Source: JAGXQV01 sp964527565 (GTDB lineage Bacteria; Pseudomonadota; Gammaproteobacteria; Burkholderiales; Sulfuricellaceae). Taken from it: 48,481 nucleotides of DNA. The stretch is from assembly GCA_964527565.1 (NCBI GenBank), contig CAZGOY010000024.1:1-48481 (forward strand), written 5' to 3'. The notes under the pieces are model-generated. The model had not been told where the DNA came from, did no database searches, and saw nothing but the letters and a program-made list of their open reading frames with translations. A program made the position numbers and the translations under genes. Shown here piece after piece: positions 41,232-48,481 of this stretch; positions within the stretch are counted from its first letter, which is position 1, and every line of letters begins with the position of its first letter.

Positions 41232-41330
41232 CTGCCCGCAGCCCGACAAACGGGTGCTTTAGTTTGGCAGTTCCCGGCGATTTTCCGACAAATACTGGCG
41301 TTACGGCGCAAGCGATATTTTTCAGACTCC

Positions 41331-42293
41331 ATGCCCAAATCCACCATCAACGGATTGCTGAAACGCGGCGTCCTGCTTGACCTGATTTTTCACAACGTTA
41401 CCCGGTTGTTTGCCTTTCTGGTATTCGCCCTGCTCGCCGGTATCATTGTTTCCCTGTTGATCGGCGCCCTGCCGGCGATACGCGCTTTCGGCTTCGGCTT
41501 TCTGTTCAGCGCCGAATGGAATCCGGTGACGCAAAAATTCGGTGCGCTGGTGCCCATCGTCGGCACGCTGGTGACTTCCTTGATTGCCCTGCTGATCGCC
41601 ATTCCGGTCAGTTTCGGCATCGCCCTGTTTCTCACCGAGTTGTCGCCCCCCTGGCTGCGCCGCCCCCTGGGCACCGCCGTCGAGTTGCTGGCCGGGATTC
41701 CCAGCATCATCTACGGCATGTGGGGGTTGTTCGTGTTTGCGCCGATTTTCGCCGAACACGTCCAGCCGCGCATTCAGGATACCCTGGGGGCGACGCCCTT
41801 ACTGGAGCCGTTTTTCGAGGGCGCGCCGATGGGGATCGGCATACTGACTGCGGGCATCATTCTCGCCATCATGGTGATTCCCTTCATCGCTTCCGTGATG
41901 CGCGACGTGTTCGAAATCGTGCCGCCCATGCTCAAGGAATCCGCCTACGGTGTCGGCGCCACTACCTGGGAAGTGGTGTGGAACGTGGTGTTGCCCTATA
42001 CCAAGGCCGGTGTCATCGGCGGCGTCATGCTCGGTCTCGGGCGCGCGCTGGGGGAAACCATGGCGGTGACTTTCGTCATCGGCAACGCGCACCGCCTGAG
42101 CACCTCCCTGTTCATGCCGGGCAACAGCATCGCCTCGGCACTGGCCAACGAGTTTACCGAAGCCGACGGCGAGCTTTATACCGCCTCGCTGATCGAGCTG
42201 GGGCTGATCCTGTTCTTCATCACCTTCGTCGTGCTGGCCTTGTCCAAGTTGCTGCTGATGCAACTCGGCAAGCGCGAAGGCAAAACCACTTAG
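41331..42293 (+). CDS. pstC: Phosphate ABC transporter permease PstC
   Basis: A 320-residue inner-membrane permease with about six hydrophobic helices. The permease loop with GVGATTWEVVWNVVLPYTKA matches the EAA motif contacting PstB. GIPSIIYGMWGLFVFAP and GRALGETMAVTFVIGN are PstC signatures. The usual preceding pstS is absent, so the binding protein must be encoded elsewhere. pstA follows after 9 nt. The ribosome-binding site is weak. Confidence 0.95.
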   Translation: MPKSTINGLLKRGVLLDLIFHNVTRLFAFLVFALLAGIIVSLLIGALPAIRAFGFGFLFSAEWNPVTQKFGALVPIVGTLVTSLIALLIAIPVSFGIALFLTELSPPWLRRPLGTAVELLAGIPSIIYGMWGLFVFAPIFAEHVQPRIQDTLGATPLLEPFFEGAPMGIGILTAGIILAIMVIPFIASVMRDVFEIVPPMLKESAYGVGATTWEVVWNVVLPYTKAGVIGGVMLGLGRALGETMAVTFVIGNAHRLSTSLFMPGNSIASALANEFTEADGELYTASLIELGLILFFITFVVLALSKLLLMQLGKREGKTT

Positions 42294-42302
42294 GACATCA
42301 TC

Positions 42303-43148
42303 ATGCTGAGCCTGTACGCGCGCCGGCGCCTCGTCAACAACTTCAACCTGGCAGCCTCCTGGCTGACCATGGCGTTCGGCCTGTTCTGGCTGTTCTGGAT
42401 ATTGTTCACACTGCTGAAATATGGACTGGGCGGCATCAGCGTGGCGCTGTTCACCGAGATGACGCCGCCGCCGGGCAGTACCGGCGGTTTGCTCAACGCC
42501 ATCGTCGGCAGCCTGATGATGGCCACCGCAGGCACCCTGATCGGCACGCCGGTGGGCATTCTCGCCGGCATCTATCTCGCCGAATTCGGCAGCCGTGGCT
42601 GGCTGGCACCCGTCACGCGCTTCATCAACGACATCCTGCTGTCCGCCCCTTCCATCGTCATCGGCCTGTTCATTTACGAGGCCGTGGTGGTGTATTCCGG
42701 TCATTTTTCCGGTTGGGCGGGCGCCCTGGCTTTGTCCCTGATCGTTATCCCGGTGGTGGTGCGCACCACCGAGAACATGCTGCGCCTAGTGCCCGATTCA
42801 CTGCGCGAAGCCGCCGCCGCCCTGGGCGCGCCGCAGACCAAGATCATCATGCAGGTGACCTTGCGCGCTTCGCGCGCCGGGGTCATCACCGGCATTCTGC
42901 TGGCGGTGGCGCGCATCAGCGGCGAGACCGCGCCGCTGCTCTTTACCTCGCTCAACAACCAGTTCTGGAGCCTGGACATGAGCCAGCCGCTGGCCAATCT
43001 GCCGGTGGTCATTTACCAGTTCGCCATGAGCCCCTACGACGACTGGCGCTCCCTGGCCTGGGCCGGGGCCCTGCTGATTACCGCCAGCGTGCTGGGACTC
43101 AACATCCTGGCGCGTACCTTGTTCCATAAAAAAAATTCACAGTATTAA
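42303..43148 (+). CDS. pstA: Phosphate ABC transporter permease PstA
   Basis: A 281-residue partner permease of PstC. TPVGILAGIYLAEFG, APSIVIGLFIYE, the EAA-type loop LREAAAALGAPQTKIIMQVT and ISGETAPLLFTSL are family features. The N-terminal cytoplasmic part is short. pstB follows after 12 nt, completing a pstCAB unit. Confidence 0.95.
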   Translation: MLSLYARRRLVNNFNLAASWLTMAFGLFWLFWILFTLLKYGLGGISVALFTEMTPPPGSTGGLLNAIVGSLMMATAGTLIGTPVGILAGIYLAEFGSRGWLAPVTRFINDILLSAPSIVIGLFIYEAVVVYSGHFSGWAGALALSLIVIPVVVRTTENMLRLVPDSLREAAAALGAPQTKIIMQVTLRASRAGVITGILLAVARISGETAPLLFTSLNNQFWSLDMSQPLANLPVVIYQFAMSPYDDWRSLAWAGALLITASVLGLNILARTLFHKKNSQY

Positions 43149-43160
43149 CGGAAGATCGCC

Positions 43161-43928
43161 ATGACGCCGGAAATCCCGACAAAAATCAACGTCCATGACC
43201 TGAATTTTTATTACGGCAAATTCCATGCCCTGAAAAACATCAACTTGAATATCGGGCAGAACAAGGTGACGGCCTTCATCGGCCCGTCCGGTTGCGGCAA
43301 ATCTACCCTGTTGCGCACCTTTAACCGCATGTATCAGCTCTACCCCGGCCAGCGCGCCGAAGGGAAAATCATGCTGGACGACGAGAACGTGCTGGATGCC
43401 AAACAGGACCTCAACATGTTGCGCGCCAAGGTCGGCATGGTGTTCCAGAAACCCACGCCTTTCCCTATGTCGATTTACGACAACATCGCCTTCGGCGTAA
43501 GACTCTACGAGAAGCTCGGGCGCCGCGAGATGGAAGAGCGCGTCGAATGGGCGTTGCGCAAGGCCGCGTTGTGGGACGAGGTGAAGGAAAAGTTGCAGCA
43601 GAGCGGCAACAGCCTGTCCGGCGGCCAGCAGCAGCGCCTGTGCATCGCGCGCGGCATCGCGGTGAGGCCGGAAGTGTTGCTGCTCGACGAGCCGTGCTCG
43701 GCGCTCGACCCGATTTCCACCGCGCACATCGAGGAACTCATCAACGAGCTCAAATCGGAATACACCATCGTCATCGTCACCCACAACATGCAGCAGGCGG
43801 CGCGCGTCTCCGATTTCACCGCCTACATGTATCTGGGCGAGATGATCGAATTCGGCGATACCGACACCATCTTCACCACCCCTTCGCAAAAAGCCACGGA
43901 AGACTACATCACCGGAAAGTTTGGCTGA
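43161..43928 (+). CDS. pstB: Phosphate ABC transporter ATPase PstB
   Basis: A 255-residue ABC ATPase that energises phosphate uptake. Walker A is GPSGCGKST, the signature is LSGGQQQRLCIARG, Walker B is VLLLDEPCSALDP and the H-loop is IVTHNM. The Q-loop region GMVFQKPTPFPMSIYDNIAFG is typical of PstB. No phoU follows; a strong hairpin without a T tract (43939-43957) and an opposite-strand gene come next. Confidence 0.96.
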   Translation: MTPEIPTKINVHDLNFYYGKFHALKNINLNIGQNKVTAFIGPSGCGKSTLLRTFNRMYQLYPGQRAEGKIMLDDENVLDAKQDLNMLRAKVGMVFQKPTPFPMSIYDNIAFGVRLYEKLGRREMEERVEWALRKAALWDEVKEKLQQSGNSLSGGQQQRLCIARGIAVRPEVLLLDEPCSALDPISTAHIEELINELKSEYTIVIVTHNMQQAARVSDFTAYMYLGEMIEFGDTDTIFTTPSQKATEDYITGKFG

Positions 43929-43938
43929 CCCCCAAACC

Positions 43939-43957
43939 TTGGCGCATGGCGCCAAGC
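43939..43957 (+). terminator. Hairpin after pstB
   Basis: CTTGGCGC-ATG-GCGCCAAG is a perfect 8-bp stem 10 nt after the pstB stop. There is no U tract, so it may protect the 3' end or block read-through only partly. Confidence 0.4.
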
Positions 43958-44022
43958 TGATAGGCAGGAACCGATGGTGTGTGGCTTCGCCTCCCAAGAG
44001 GAAGCGGAAAGATTCAAATTTT

Positions 44023-44685
44023 TCAGGCGGCAGCGTTGACGATGCTGCCGGGAGGCGGGCTGGTGTTGCCGCTGCCGGCGCCGTAGCCGGCGATGATGCG
44101 GTTGATTTTCGCGGCGATGCCATCTTCGTTTGCCGCGCCTTTGCCGCCGTCGCGGGCGGTTTCTCTTTCCAGTTGCGCCTGTTGCTGCTGGGCTTGCACC
44201 TTCATCTGCATGGCCTGGCTGGCGACGGCGCGGTCCTGGCCGGAAGGGTCGGCGGGCGCGAGGGCGGCAGCGCGGATTTTGTCCGCCTTGGCGATGGTTT
44301 CCTGCGGGGTCCTGCCGGGCGAGACGTCGATCGAAACTTCGCCGCTGACGGCGTAACGCTGGCCGTCCGGCCCGCGCTGGTAGCCGAAGGTGGCGCCGCT
44401 GACCGCCAGGCCGCCCGCCGCCGCCAGGTGCGCCTGTTCATGGGCGCGTACCGCGCGGTCGGTTTTCTTCAGTTCGTCGATCAGCCGCTGTTCCTCTGCG
44501 GCTTTGGCTGGAGGCTGTTCAGCTGCCCGTGCTTCCGGGGTGTTTTTCCGGCCGGCTTCTTTGAGTGCGCCGTCTTCCGCTACCGGTTCGTCGCCCGGTA
44601 CGCGCGCCTCCCCGCGTCCCTGCGTCCTGCTCAGGGCGGAGGGATAAGCGATATGCGGCGAGAAAGAGGAAGTCGCGGAGATCAT
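44023..44685 (-). CDS. SprA-related putative metalloprotease
   Basis: A 220-residue protein of the SprA-related/CJM1_0395 putative metalloprotease family. A low-complexity Ala/Glu-rich N-terminal half leads to the conserved core VRAHEQAHLAAAGG, whose HEQAH fits an HExxH zinc motif, then SGATFGYQRGPDGQRYAVSG and EVSIDVSPGRTPQETIAKAD. No signal peptide is clear. The C-terminus is Gln- and Gly-rich. Substrate and role are unknown. It lies between pst and murI with its own orientation shared with murI. Confidence 0.82.
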   Translation of the reverse strand: MISATSSFSPHIAYPSALSRTQGRGEARVPGDEPVAEDGALKEAGRKNTPEARAAEQPPAKAAEEQRLIDELKKTDRAVRAHEQAHLAAAGGLAVSGATFGYQRGPDGQRYAVSGEVSIDVSPGRTPQETIAKADKIRAAALAPADPSGQDRAVASQAMQMKVQAQQQQAQLERETARDGGKGAANEDGIAAKINRIIAGYGAGSGNTSPPPGSIVNAAA

Positions 44686-44723
44686 GCCTGAAGCATAGCG
44701 ATTTCAGATGAAAATTCAAGAGA

Positions 44724-45530
44724 CTACCATTTCACCACGCGGACGTTCGCCAAGGTGCGCCCGAGGAAACGCTCGCCGATGGTCTGAAAGCGCAAGGGCA
44801 CGTCGGTGACGTAATACTGGTAGCTGGGGGTGGCGCGTTGCGGGTTGGCGAGGCGCATTTCGGCGAGCAGGGCGGCGGCGCGTTCGGCCATGGCTTCGGC
44901 GGAATCGACCAGGCGCACGCCGGGGCCGGCGACCTCCTGCAATAGCGGCTTGAGCAGGGGGTAGTGGGTGCAACCGAGCACCAGCGTGTCGATGTCCTGC
45001 GCCAATACCGGTTTGAGATATTCCTGGGCAGTGAGGCGGGTGACCGGATGGTCGAGCCAGCCTTCTTCAACCAGCGGCACGAACAGCGGGCAGGCTTGCG
45101 AATAGATGCGCACGTCCGGCTCGTACTGGTGGATGGCGCGCGCATAGGCGTTGCTGTTGATGGTGGTGGGGGTGCCGATGACGCCGACCTGCTTCTTGCC
45201 CGAGGCGGCGAGCGCGCCCAGCGCCCCGGCATCGATCACGTCCAGCACCGGTACCGGCGAGAGATCCTGCACCACTTGCGAAGCCACCGCGGCCATGGTG
45301 TTGCAGGCGACGATCAGCAGCTTGACTTCCCTGGCCAGAAGAAATTCGGCAATCTGGGTGGTGTAGTGGGAAATCGTCTCCACCGACTTGATGCCGTAGG
45401 GGACGCGCGCGGTGTCGCCGAAATAGACGATGTTTTCAAACGGCAGGCGTTCCATCAGGGCGCGCACGACCGTCAGGCCGCCGACGCCGGAATCGAAAAC
45501 CCCGATGGGGTTGGAGGGATTCAGAGTCAT
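44724..45530 (-). CDS. murI: Glutamate racemase
   Basis: A 268-residue cofactor-independent racemase that supplies D-glutamate for peptidoglycan. The N-terminal VFDSGVGGLTV, the catalytic Cys76 in LLIVACNTMAA and Cys187 in LVLGCTHYPLL are present, with YFGDTARVPYG in between. Length is normal. It is transcribed away from the small ORF/PfkB unit, so 45531-45667 is a divergent promoter region. Confidence 0.96.
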   Translation of the reverse strand: MTLNPSNPIGVFDSGVGGLTVVRALMERLPFENIVYFGDTARVPYGIKSVETISHYTTQIAEFLLAREVKLLIVACNTMAAVASQVVQDLSPVPVLDVIDAGALGALAASGKKQVGVIGTPTTINSNAYARAIHQYEPDVRIYSQACPLFVPLVEEGWLDHPVTRLTAQEYLKPVLAQDIDTLVLGCTHYPLLKPLLQEVAGPGVRLVDSAEAMAERAAALLAEMRLANPQRATPSYQYYVTDVPLRFQTIGERFLGRTLANVRVVKW

Positions 45531-45606
45531 GAAACTTCCCGAAAATTGAGGCGGCCATTGTGCTTGGTGCGCTTTTTCAGGTCAAGGACGACTCGCCGCG
45601 CAGGGT

Positions 45607-45634
45607 TTGGCGCTGTGCCGTTTCGTGGTATGGT
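45607..45634 (+). promoter_or_regulatory. Possible promoter of the small ORF/PfkB unit
   Basis: TTGGCG (45607-45612) and TATGGT (45629-45634) are 16 nt apart, and a TG lies just before the -10 element. The match is modest. It lies 34 nt upstream of the small ORF. Confidence 0.35.
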
Positions 45635-45667
45635 AAAAAAGTCAGCGCTAACAGGAAAGGAATAGCC

Positions 45668-45760
45668 ATGTGTCCAACTGGATATCTTGCTCCGTCGGCG
45701 ACCTCGTCGTTGATTTTCACCGCCAACTTTACTGATTGCGGAACCCTCCCGGTTTGTTGA
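45668..45760 (+). CDS. 30-residue small ORF translationally coupled to PfkB kinase
   Basis: A short ORF with a good ribosome-binding site (AGGAAAGGA, 6 nt before ATG). It encodes a Ser/Thr-rich 30-residue peptide with three Cys (positions 2, 24 and 30) beginning MCPTGYLAPSATSS and ending CGTLPVC. Its TGA overlaps a TTG that opens the PfkB kinase frame (TTGA), the arrangement expected for coupled translation. It could be a leader peptide, a genuine small protein, or chance. I recognise no family. Confidence 0.45.
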   Translation: MCPTGYLAPSATSSLIFTANFTDCGTLPVC

Positions 45761-46725
45761 AGGTTCAGGAAACCCCCGCAACCGAGCCGTCCCCCACTAC
45801 CATTCTGCTGTTCGGCGAACTGCTGGTGGACTGCTTTCCGGACCGGGAAGTCGCGGGCGGCGCCCCCTTCAATGTTGCGCGTCACTTGCGCGGGTTCGGT
45901 TCACGCACGGGCCTCGTTCCGGTGCTGCTTACCCGCATCGGCAAGGACGCGCGCGCCAGCCGCCTGCTGGAAACCGTTCATGCCGCCGGGCTGGCGACGG
46001 ATGGCATCCAGCGAGATTCGCTGCATGCCACCGGTCAAGTGCGGATTACCTTGGACGGCGATGGCGGCGGACACCGTTTTGAAATCGCCCCCGGCCAGGC
46101 ATGGGATTTTATCCATGCCGGCATGGCGCGCCTGACCGGCCTGTCGCGCCGCCCGCAATGGGTCTATTTCGGTACGCTGGCGCAGCGTTTCGCTTCGCGC
46201 CGCGCTTTGCGCGCACTGCTGCGAAGCTCGCGCGCCAAGGGGTTTCTCGACATTAATCTGCGCGATCCCTGGGTGCGCAAGGATGTGTTGCGCTGGTCGC
46301 TGGGCAAGGCGGAAATCGTCAAGGTGAATGAGGCGGAATTGCTGCGCATCGCCGCCATGCTCGGTCTTGGCGGCGGTACGCCGAGGGCGCTCGGCGAGCG
46401 TCTGCTCAACGGCTTCGGCATTCGTCAACTGCTGGTTACCCAGGGCGAGCAGGGCGCGTGGCTGCTGGGTGGCGACGGCGGCTATTTCCACACCCCGGCG
46501 CTGCAACCGGTCATGGACACGCTAGATAGTGTCGGTGCCGGTGATGCCTTTTCCGCCGTTTATCTGCTCGGGCTGACGCAAGGCTGGCATGTCGAGCAGA
46601 TACTGGAGCGCGCGCATCGCTTCGCCGGGGAAGTCTGCCGTCTGCGCGGTGCCGTTCCTGATAATGACGATTTTTACCGCCCGTTTATCGAGGCCTGGCA
46701 GTTGACAGGGAAGGATGCGACATGA
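45757..46725 (+). CDS. PfkB-family sugar kinase (fructokinase-like)
   Basis: A ribokinase/PfkB-family kinase of about 322 residues. The N-terminal LLFGELLVDCFPDREVAGGA is followed by PFNVARHLRGFG. The C-terminal signature is DTLDSVGAGDAFSAVYLLGL, with the catalytic Asp in GAGDAF. The neighbouring sucrose synthase-type gene suggests fructose as substrate, as in sucrose metabolism clusters. The start is uncertain: TTG codons at 45736, 45754 and 45757 are in frame, none with a ribosome-binding site. The TTG overlapping the small-ORF stop is preferred. Its stop overlaps the next ATG (ATGA). Confidence 0.85.
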   Translation: MKVQETPATEPSPTTILLFGELLVDCFPDREVAGGAPFNVARHLRGFGSRTGLVPVLLTRIGKDARASRLLETVHAAGLATDGIQRDSLHATGQVRITLDGDGGGHRFEIAPGQAWDFIHAGMARLTGLSRRPQWVYFGTLAQRFASRRALRALLRSSRAKGFLDINLRDPWVRKDVLRWSLGKAEIVKVNEAELLRIAAMLGLGGGTPRALGERLLNGFGIRQLLVTQGEQGAWLLGGDGGYFHTPALQPVMDTLDSVGAGDAFSAVYLLGLTQGWHVEQILERAHRFAGEVCRLRGAVPDNDDFYRPFIEAWQLTGKDAT

Positions 46726-46931
46726 CCCCGCTTTATATCCTGATGTTGAGCGTACACGGCCTGATTCGCGGTGAGGGGCTGGAATTGGGCCGCGATGCCG
46801 ATACCGGCGGCCAGACGCTTTACGTGGTGGAACTGGCGCGTGCCCTGGGGCGCCGCCCGGAGGTGGACCGCGTCGATTTGCTCACCCAGCAAGTAGTTGT
46901 CGTCAAGTCGGCTCCCCACATGCGGTGCTGA
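46722..46931 (+). pseudogene. Truncated sucrose-phosphate synthase / sucrose synthase 5' fragment
   Basis: The first roughly 58 codons match the start of bacterial sucrose(-phosphate) synthases: LYILMLSVHGLIRGEGLELG, RDADTGGQTLYVVELARALG and VDRVDLLTQQV. After about position 46895 the similarity ends and the frame runs 12 unrelated codons to a stop. A normal protein has about 450-800 residues, so the gene is cut off, most likely by insertion of the DNA to the right. The rest may lie beyond the window. It was translationally coupled to the PfkB kinase. Confidence 0.85.
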
Positions 46932-46938
46932 ATTTCGG

Positions 46939-48315
46939 TCAGGGGTGAGAGCTTGAATTCGGCGGCTCGAAAAGCTGTTGTTCGGGACACCTCCAGTCAC
47001 TGCCCACTTTCACAGGTTCTACCGCACCCAGTGCGACGGCTCGCAGTTCGTCCATGGTTGGAGCCCGCTTCCAGACGGCCTCCAGCGTCGCCGACATATT
47101 GGCAGGGACTACAACCGACTCAATTCTGGCGATGGTCAGAGGCTCGGCGACTTCTTCGATGATTGTAGACAGGGCCTTCTTCGCGGCTCTCCCGAACTTT
47201 CCTGCTGGCGTATTTATCACCAAGCTTCCATCTCTGGGGACTAGCGGGGCAGCTACATCGGTGGGCTTCTCATTGTCTTCATCAAGCAAGCTCACGGCCA
47301 TCTTGGCGGAACACGAACCGATAGATTCGGCAAGTGCCTTCGTCTCTTCGTCCAGCCTCGAGCTGATGAAGAAGTCCAACGAGCATCGCGCCAGTTGCCG
47401 ATTGATCTCGCCCTGTTCCAATTCAATCGCGCCGGTACTCCCAAGCAGGAGCTTGTCAGAAGACAGAGGCATGATGACAAATGCCGCCTCGGCAAGCGAC
47501 AGCATCGCAAATGGTTGGATCTCATCCGTCTCAATGGAACTGGCGACGACCACACAGTCCGGCAGGATGAAGTGACGTTCTTGAGTATCGGCGGCGATAA
47601 CGCGCCAATTCAGTTCGCGCATCACACGGACCCGCTCGAGAGGAACCATTGACTCAGACAGGGCGTGCGCGTGGGCTTTCGCTATCGAGCCGGGGAGCTT
47701 GCGTGCGAGAACATCGAGCGCCTCCCTCATCTTGTCGCTTCCAAGAGCAAACAAGTCATCGAATCGTTCGCGCAGCCGAAAGATGACGATGCGCTCGAGA
47801 GCTTTACGATCCTTCTCTGTCCAGTGATCCAGGCCTAGTTGGGAAAGTTCGCTCTGCACTGCTTCAGCCACCCTCGAGTTCTCCGATGGCGAATCGATTT
47901 CGCTGAAAAGGCGCACGGCCGCTGGGTTTTCAACGATAGATTGCATTTGCCCCAATGCGATGCCCGCCATGGCAGCCATCGAGCCTCTAACGTGATCAGT
48001 GCGAAACGCCAGATGCGCGACTGTGACCGCGGCAATCTCCTGATCCACATTGCCATTCCCGGCCGACCTTAGCTCCCGCAGCATGGGGGTCAGGTGTTGG
48101 TTCTCAAAATCCGTGATCTTGTCGTCTAGGGCGCCTGTGCCGTCGATGAGGGGGTTCGAATAGAAATCTCGCTCGGCCGCAGCACCTTCAGTCGAGGTCA
48201 GGTATGGAGCCCGCCCGTTGCGAAAGACCAGTACCTGGGACTTCGTACCCGTACGCGCTGCTTCGAACGCGCGTTGGACGGCTTGCGGTATGTAATGCTG
48301 CTTCCGGCCTGCCAT
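46939..48315 (-). CDS. DUF4238-like protein
   Basis: A 458-residue soluble protein. The N-terminus GRKQHYIPQAVQRAF matches the HYxPxxxxRxF start of DUF4238 proteins, and ERDFYSNPLID with FENQHLTPMLREL continues that pattern. No catalytic motif, signal peptide or membrane segment is visible. DUF4238 proteins are frequent in accessory regions and their function is unknown. The ATG is chosen because it overlaps the stop of an upstream ORF (TGATG), implying an operon. It lies just beyond the break in the sucrose synthase gene, within the putative inserted DNA. Confidence 0.75.
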   Translation of the reverse strand: MAGRKQHYIPQAVQRAFEAARTGTKSQVLVFRNGRAPYLTSTEGAAAERDFYSNPLIDGTGALDDKITDFENQHLTPMLRELRSAGNGNVDQEIAAVTVAHLAFRTDHVRGSMAAMAGIALGQMQSIVENPAAVRLFSEIDSPSENSRVAEAVQSELSQLGLDHWTEKDRKALERIVIFRLRERFDDLFALGSDKMREALDVLARKLPGSIAKAHAHALSESMVPLERVRVMRELNWRVIAADTQERHFILPDCVVVASSIETDEIQPFAMLSLAEAAFVIMPLSSDKLLLGSTGAIELEQGEINRQLARCSLDFFISSRLDEETKALAESIGSCSAKMAVSLLDEDNEKPTDVAAPLVPRDGSLVINTPAGKFGRAAKKALSTIIEEVAEPLTIARIESVVVPANMSATLEAVWKRAPTMDELRAVALGAVEPVKVGSDWRCPEQQLFEPPNSSSHP

Positions 48316-48481
48316 CAAGTCGCCCCTTCAAAGTTGTACTCGTAAGTCTCAGGGTTGAAAGCCCAAGAGTAGGTCCCGTGCTTGATTGCGCGAGCCCAGG
48401 AGAGGTTATCCACCTGTCGCGCACGCCCTAGCAGCCTGTCGGACTTCGCCATTTCGGCAGACGGTTTTTTGATGCGCGGTG
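48315..48481 (-). CDS. Partial ORF upstream of the DUF4238 gene
   Basis: An open frame enters from the window edge and ends in a TGA that overlaps the DUF4238 start. The visible 54 residues include SAEMAKSDRLLGRARQVDNL and end WAFNPETYEYNFEGAT. The overlap suggests two cotranscribed genes. An internal ATG at about 48453 could also be the start of a 46-residue protein. No family can be named from this fragment. Confidence 0.5.
   Translation of the reverse strand, partial: PRIKKPSAEMAKSDRLLGRARQVDNLSWARAIKHGTYSWAFNPETYEYNFEGAT

Overview
The window looks like chromosome from a betaproteobacterium, plausibly a chemolithoautotroph of the Nitrosomonadales/Sulfuricella type. This is inferred from the GC-rich coding style, the lepA-lepB-DUF4845-rnc-era order, a proteobacterial phosphoribulokinase, a cobalamin nucleotide-loop operon and a sucrose-type kinase/synthase pair. 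No marker gene fixes the genus.

Layout. 1-2500: tRNA-Thr(CGU), a DUF2934 protein, and tldD with a small secreted protein. 2500-8760: the + strand housekeeping run lepA, lepB, DUF4845, rnc, era and a phosphohexomutase; the lepA leader carries a terminator-like hairpin. 8870-11970: a small acidic protein, phosphoribulokinase and a PAS-GGDEF diguanylate cyclase. 11984-15442: a 1152-residue protein with PEP-carboxykinase-like motifs, probably the pyrophosphate-dependent enzyme.

15558-21713 is an accessory island on the minus strand, partly AT-richer, bordered on the left by an IS3-family transposase remnant. It holds a Hanks-type Ser/Thr kinase coupled to a TPR protein, an ABC-type ATPase coupled to a PIN-like nuclease, an orphan antitoxin-like HTH protein, and an mqsR-mqsA toxin-antitoxin pair with its operator. 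The kinase-TPR and ATPase-PIN pairs are the best candidates for undescribed conflict or anti-phage systems.

21738-29306: a sigma70 promoter, a cobalamin riboswitch and btuB-cobO-cobQ-cobU-cobT-cobC-cobS, most joined by 4-nt start/stop overlaps. Two palindromic repeat elements have landed in the operon and altered the ends of CobQ and CobC.

29329-41099 is a dense minus-strand signalling block. It contains a YrfG-like nucleotidase, a GAF-PAS histidine kinase, a response regulator fused to a PilB/GspE-type ATPase (frameshifted), a response-regulator remnant, a vapBC-type TA pair, a response regulator, a HAMP-PAS kinase, a PhnD-like lipoprotein, and a NarL-type regulator with its CHASE-PAS kinase. 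41209-43928: a Pho box and pstCAB, without pstS or phoU. 44023-45530: a SprA-related putative metalloprotease and murI.

45668-46899: a 30-codon small ORF overlapping a PfkB (fructokinase-like) gene, then a sucrose synthase/sucrose-phosphate synthase gene cut off after about 58 codons. Beyond the break is foreign-looking DNA with a DUF4238 protein and a partial gene running off the window, probably the edge of a second island.
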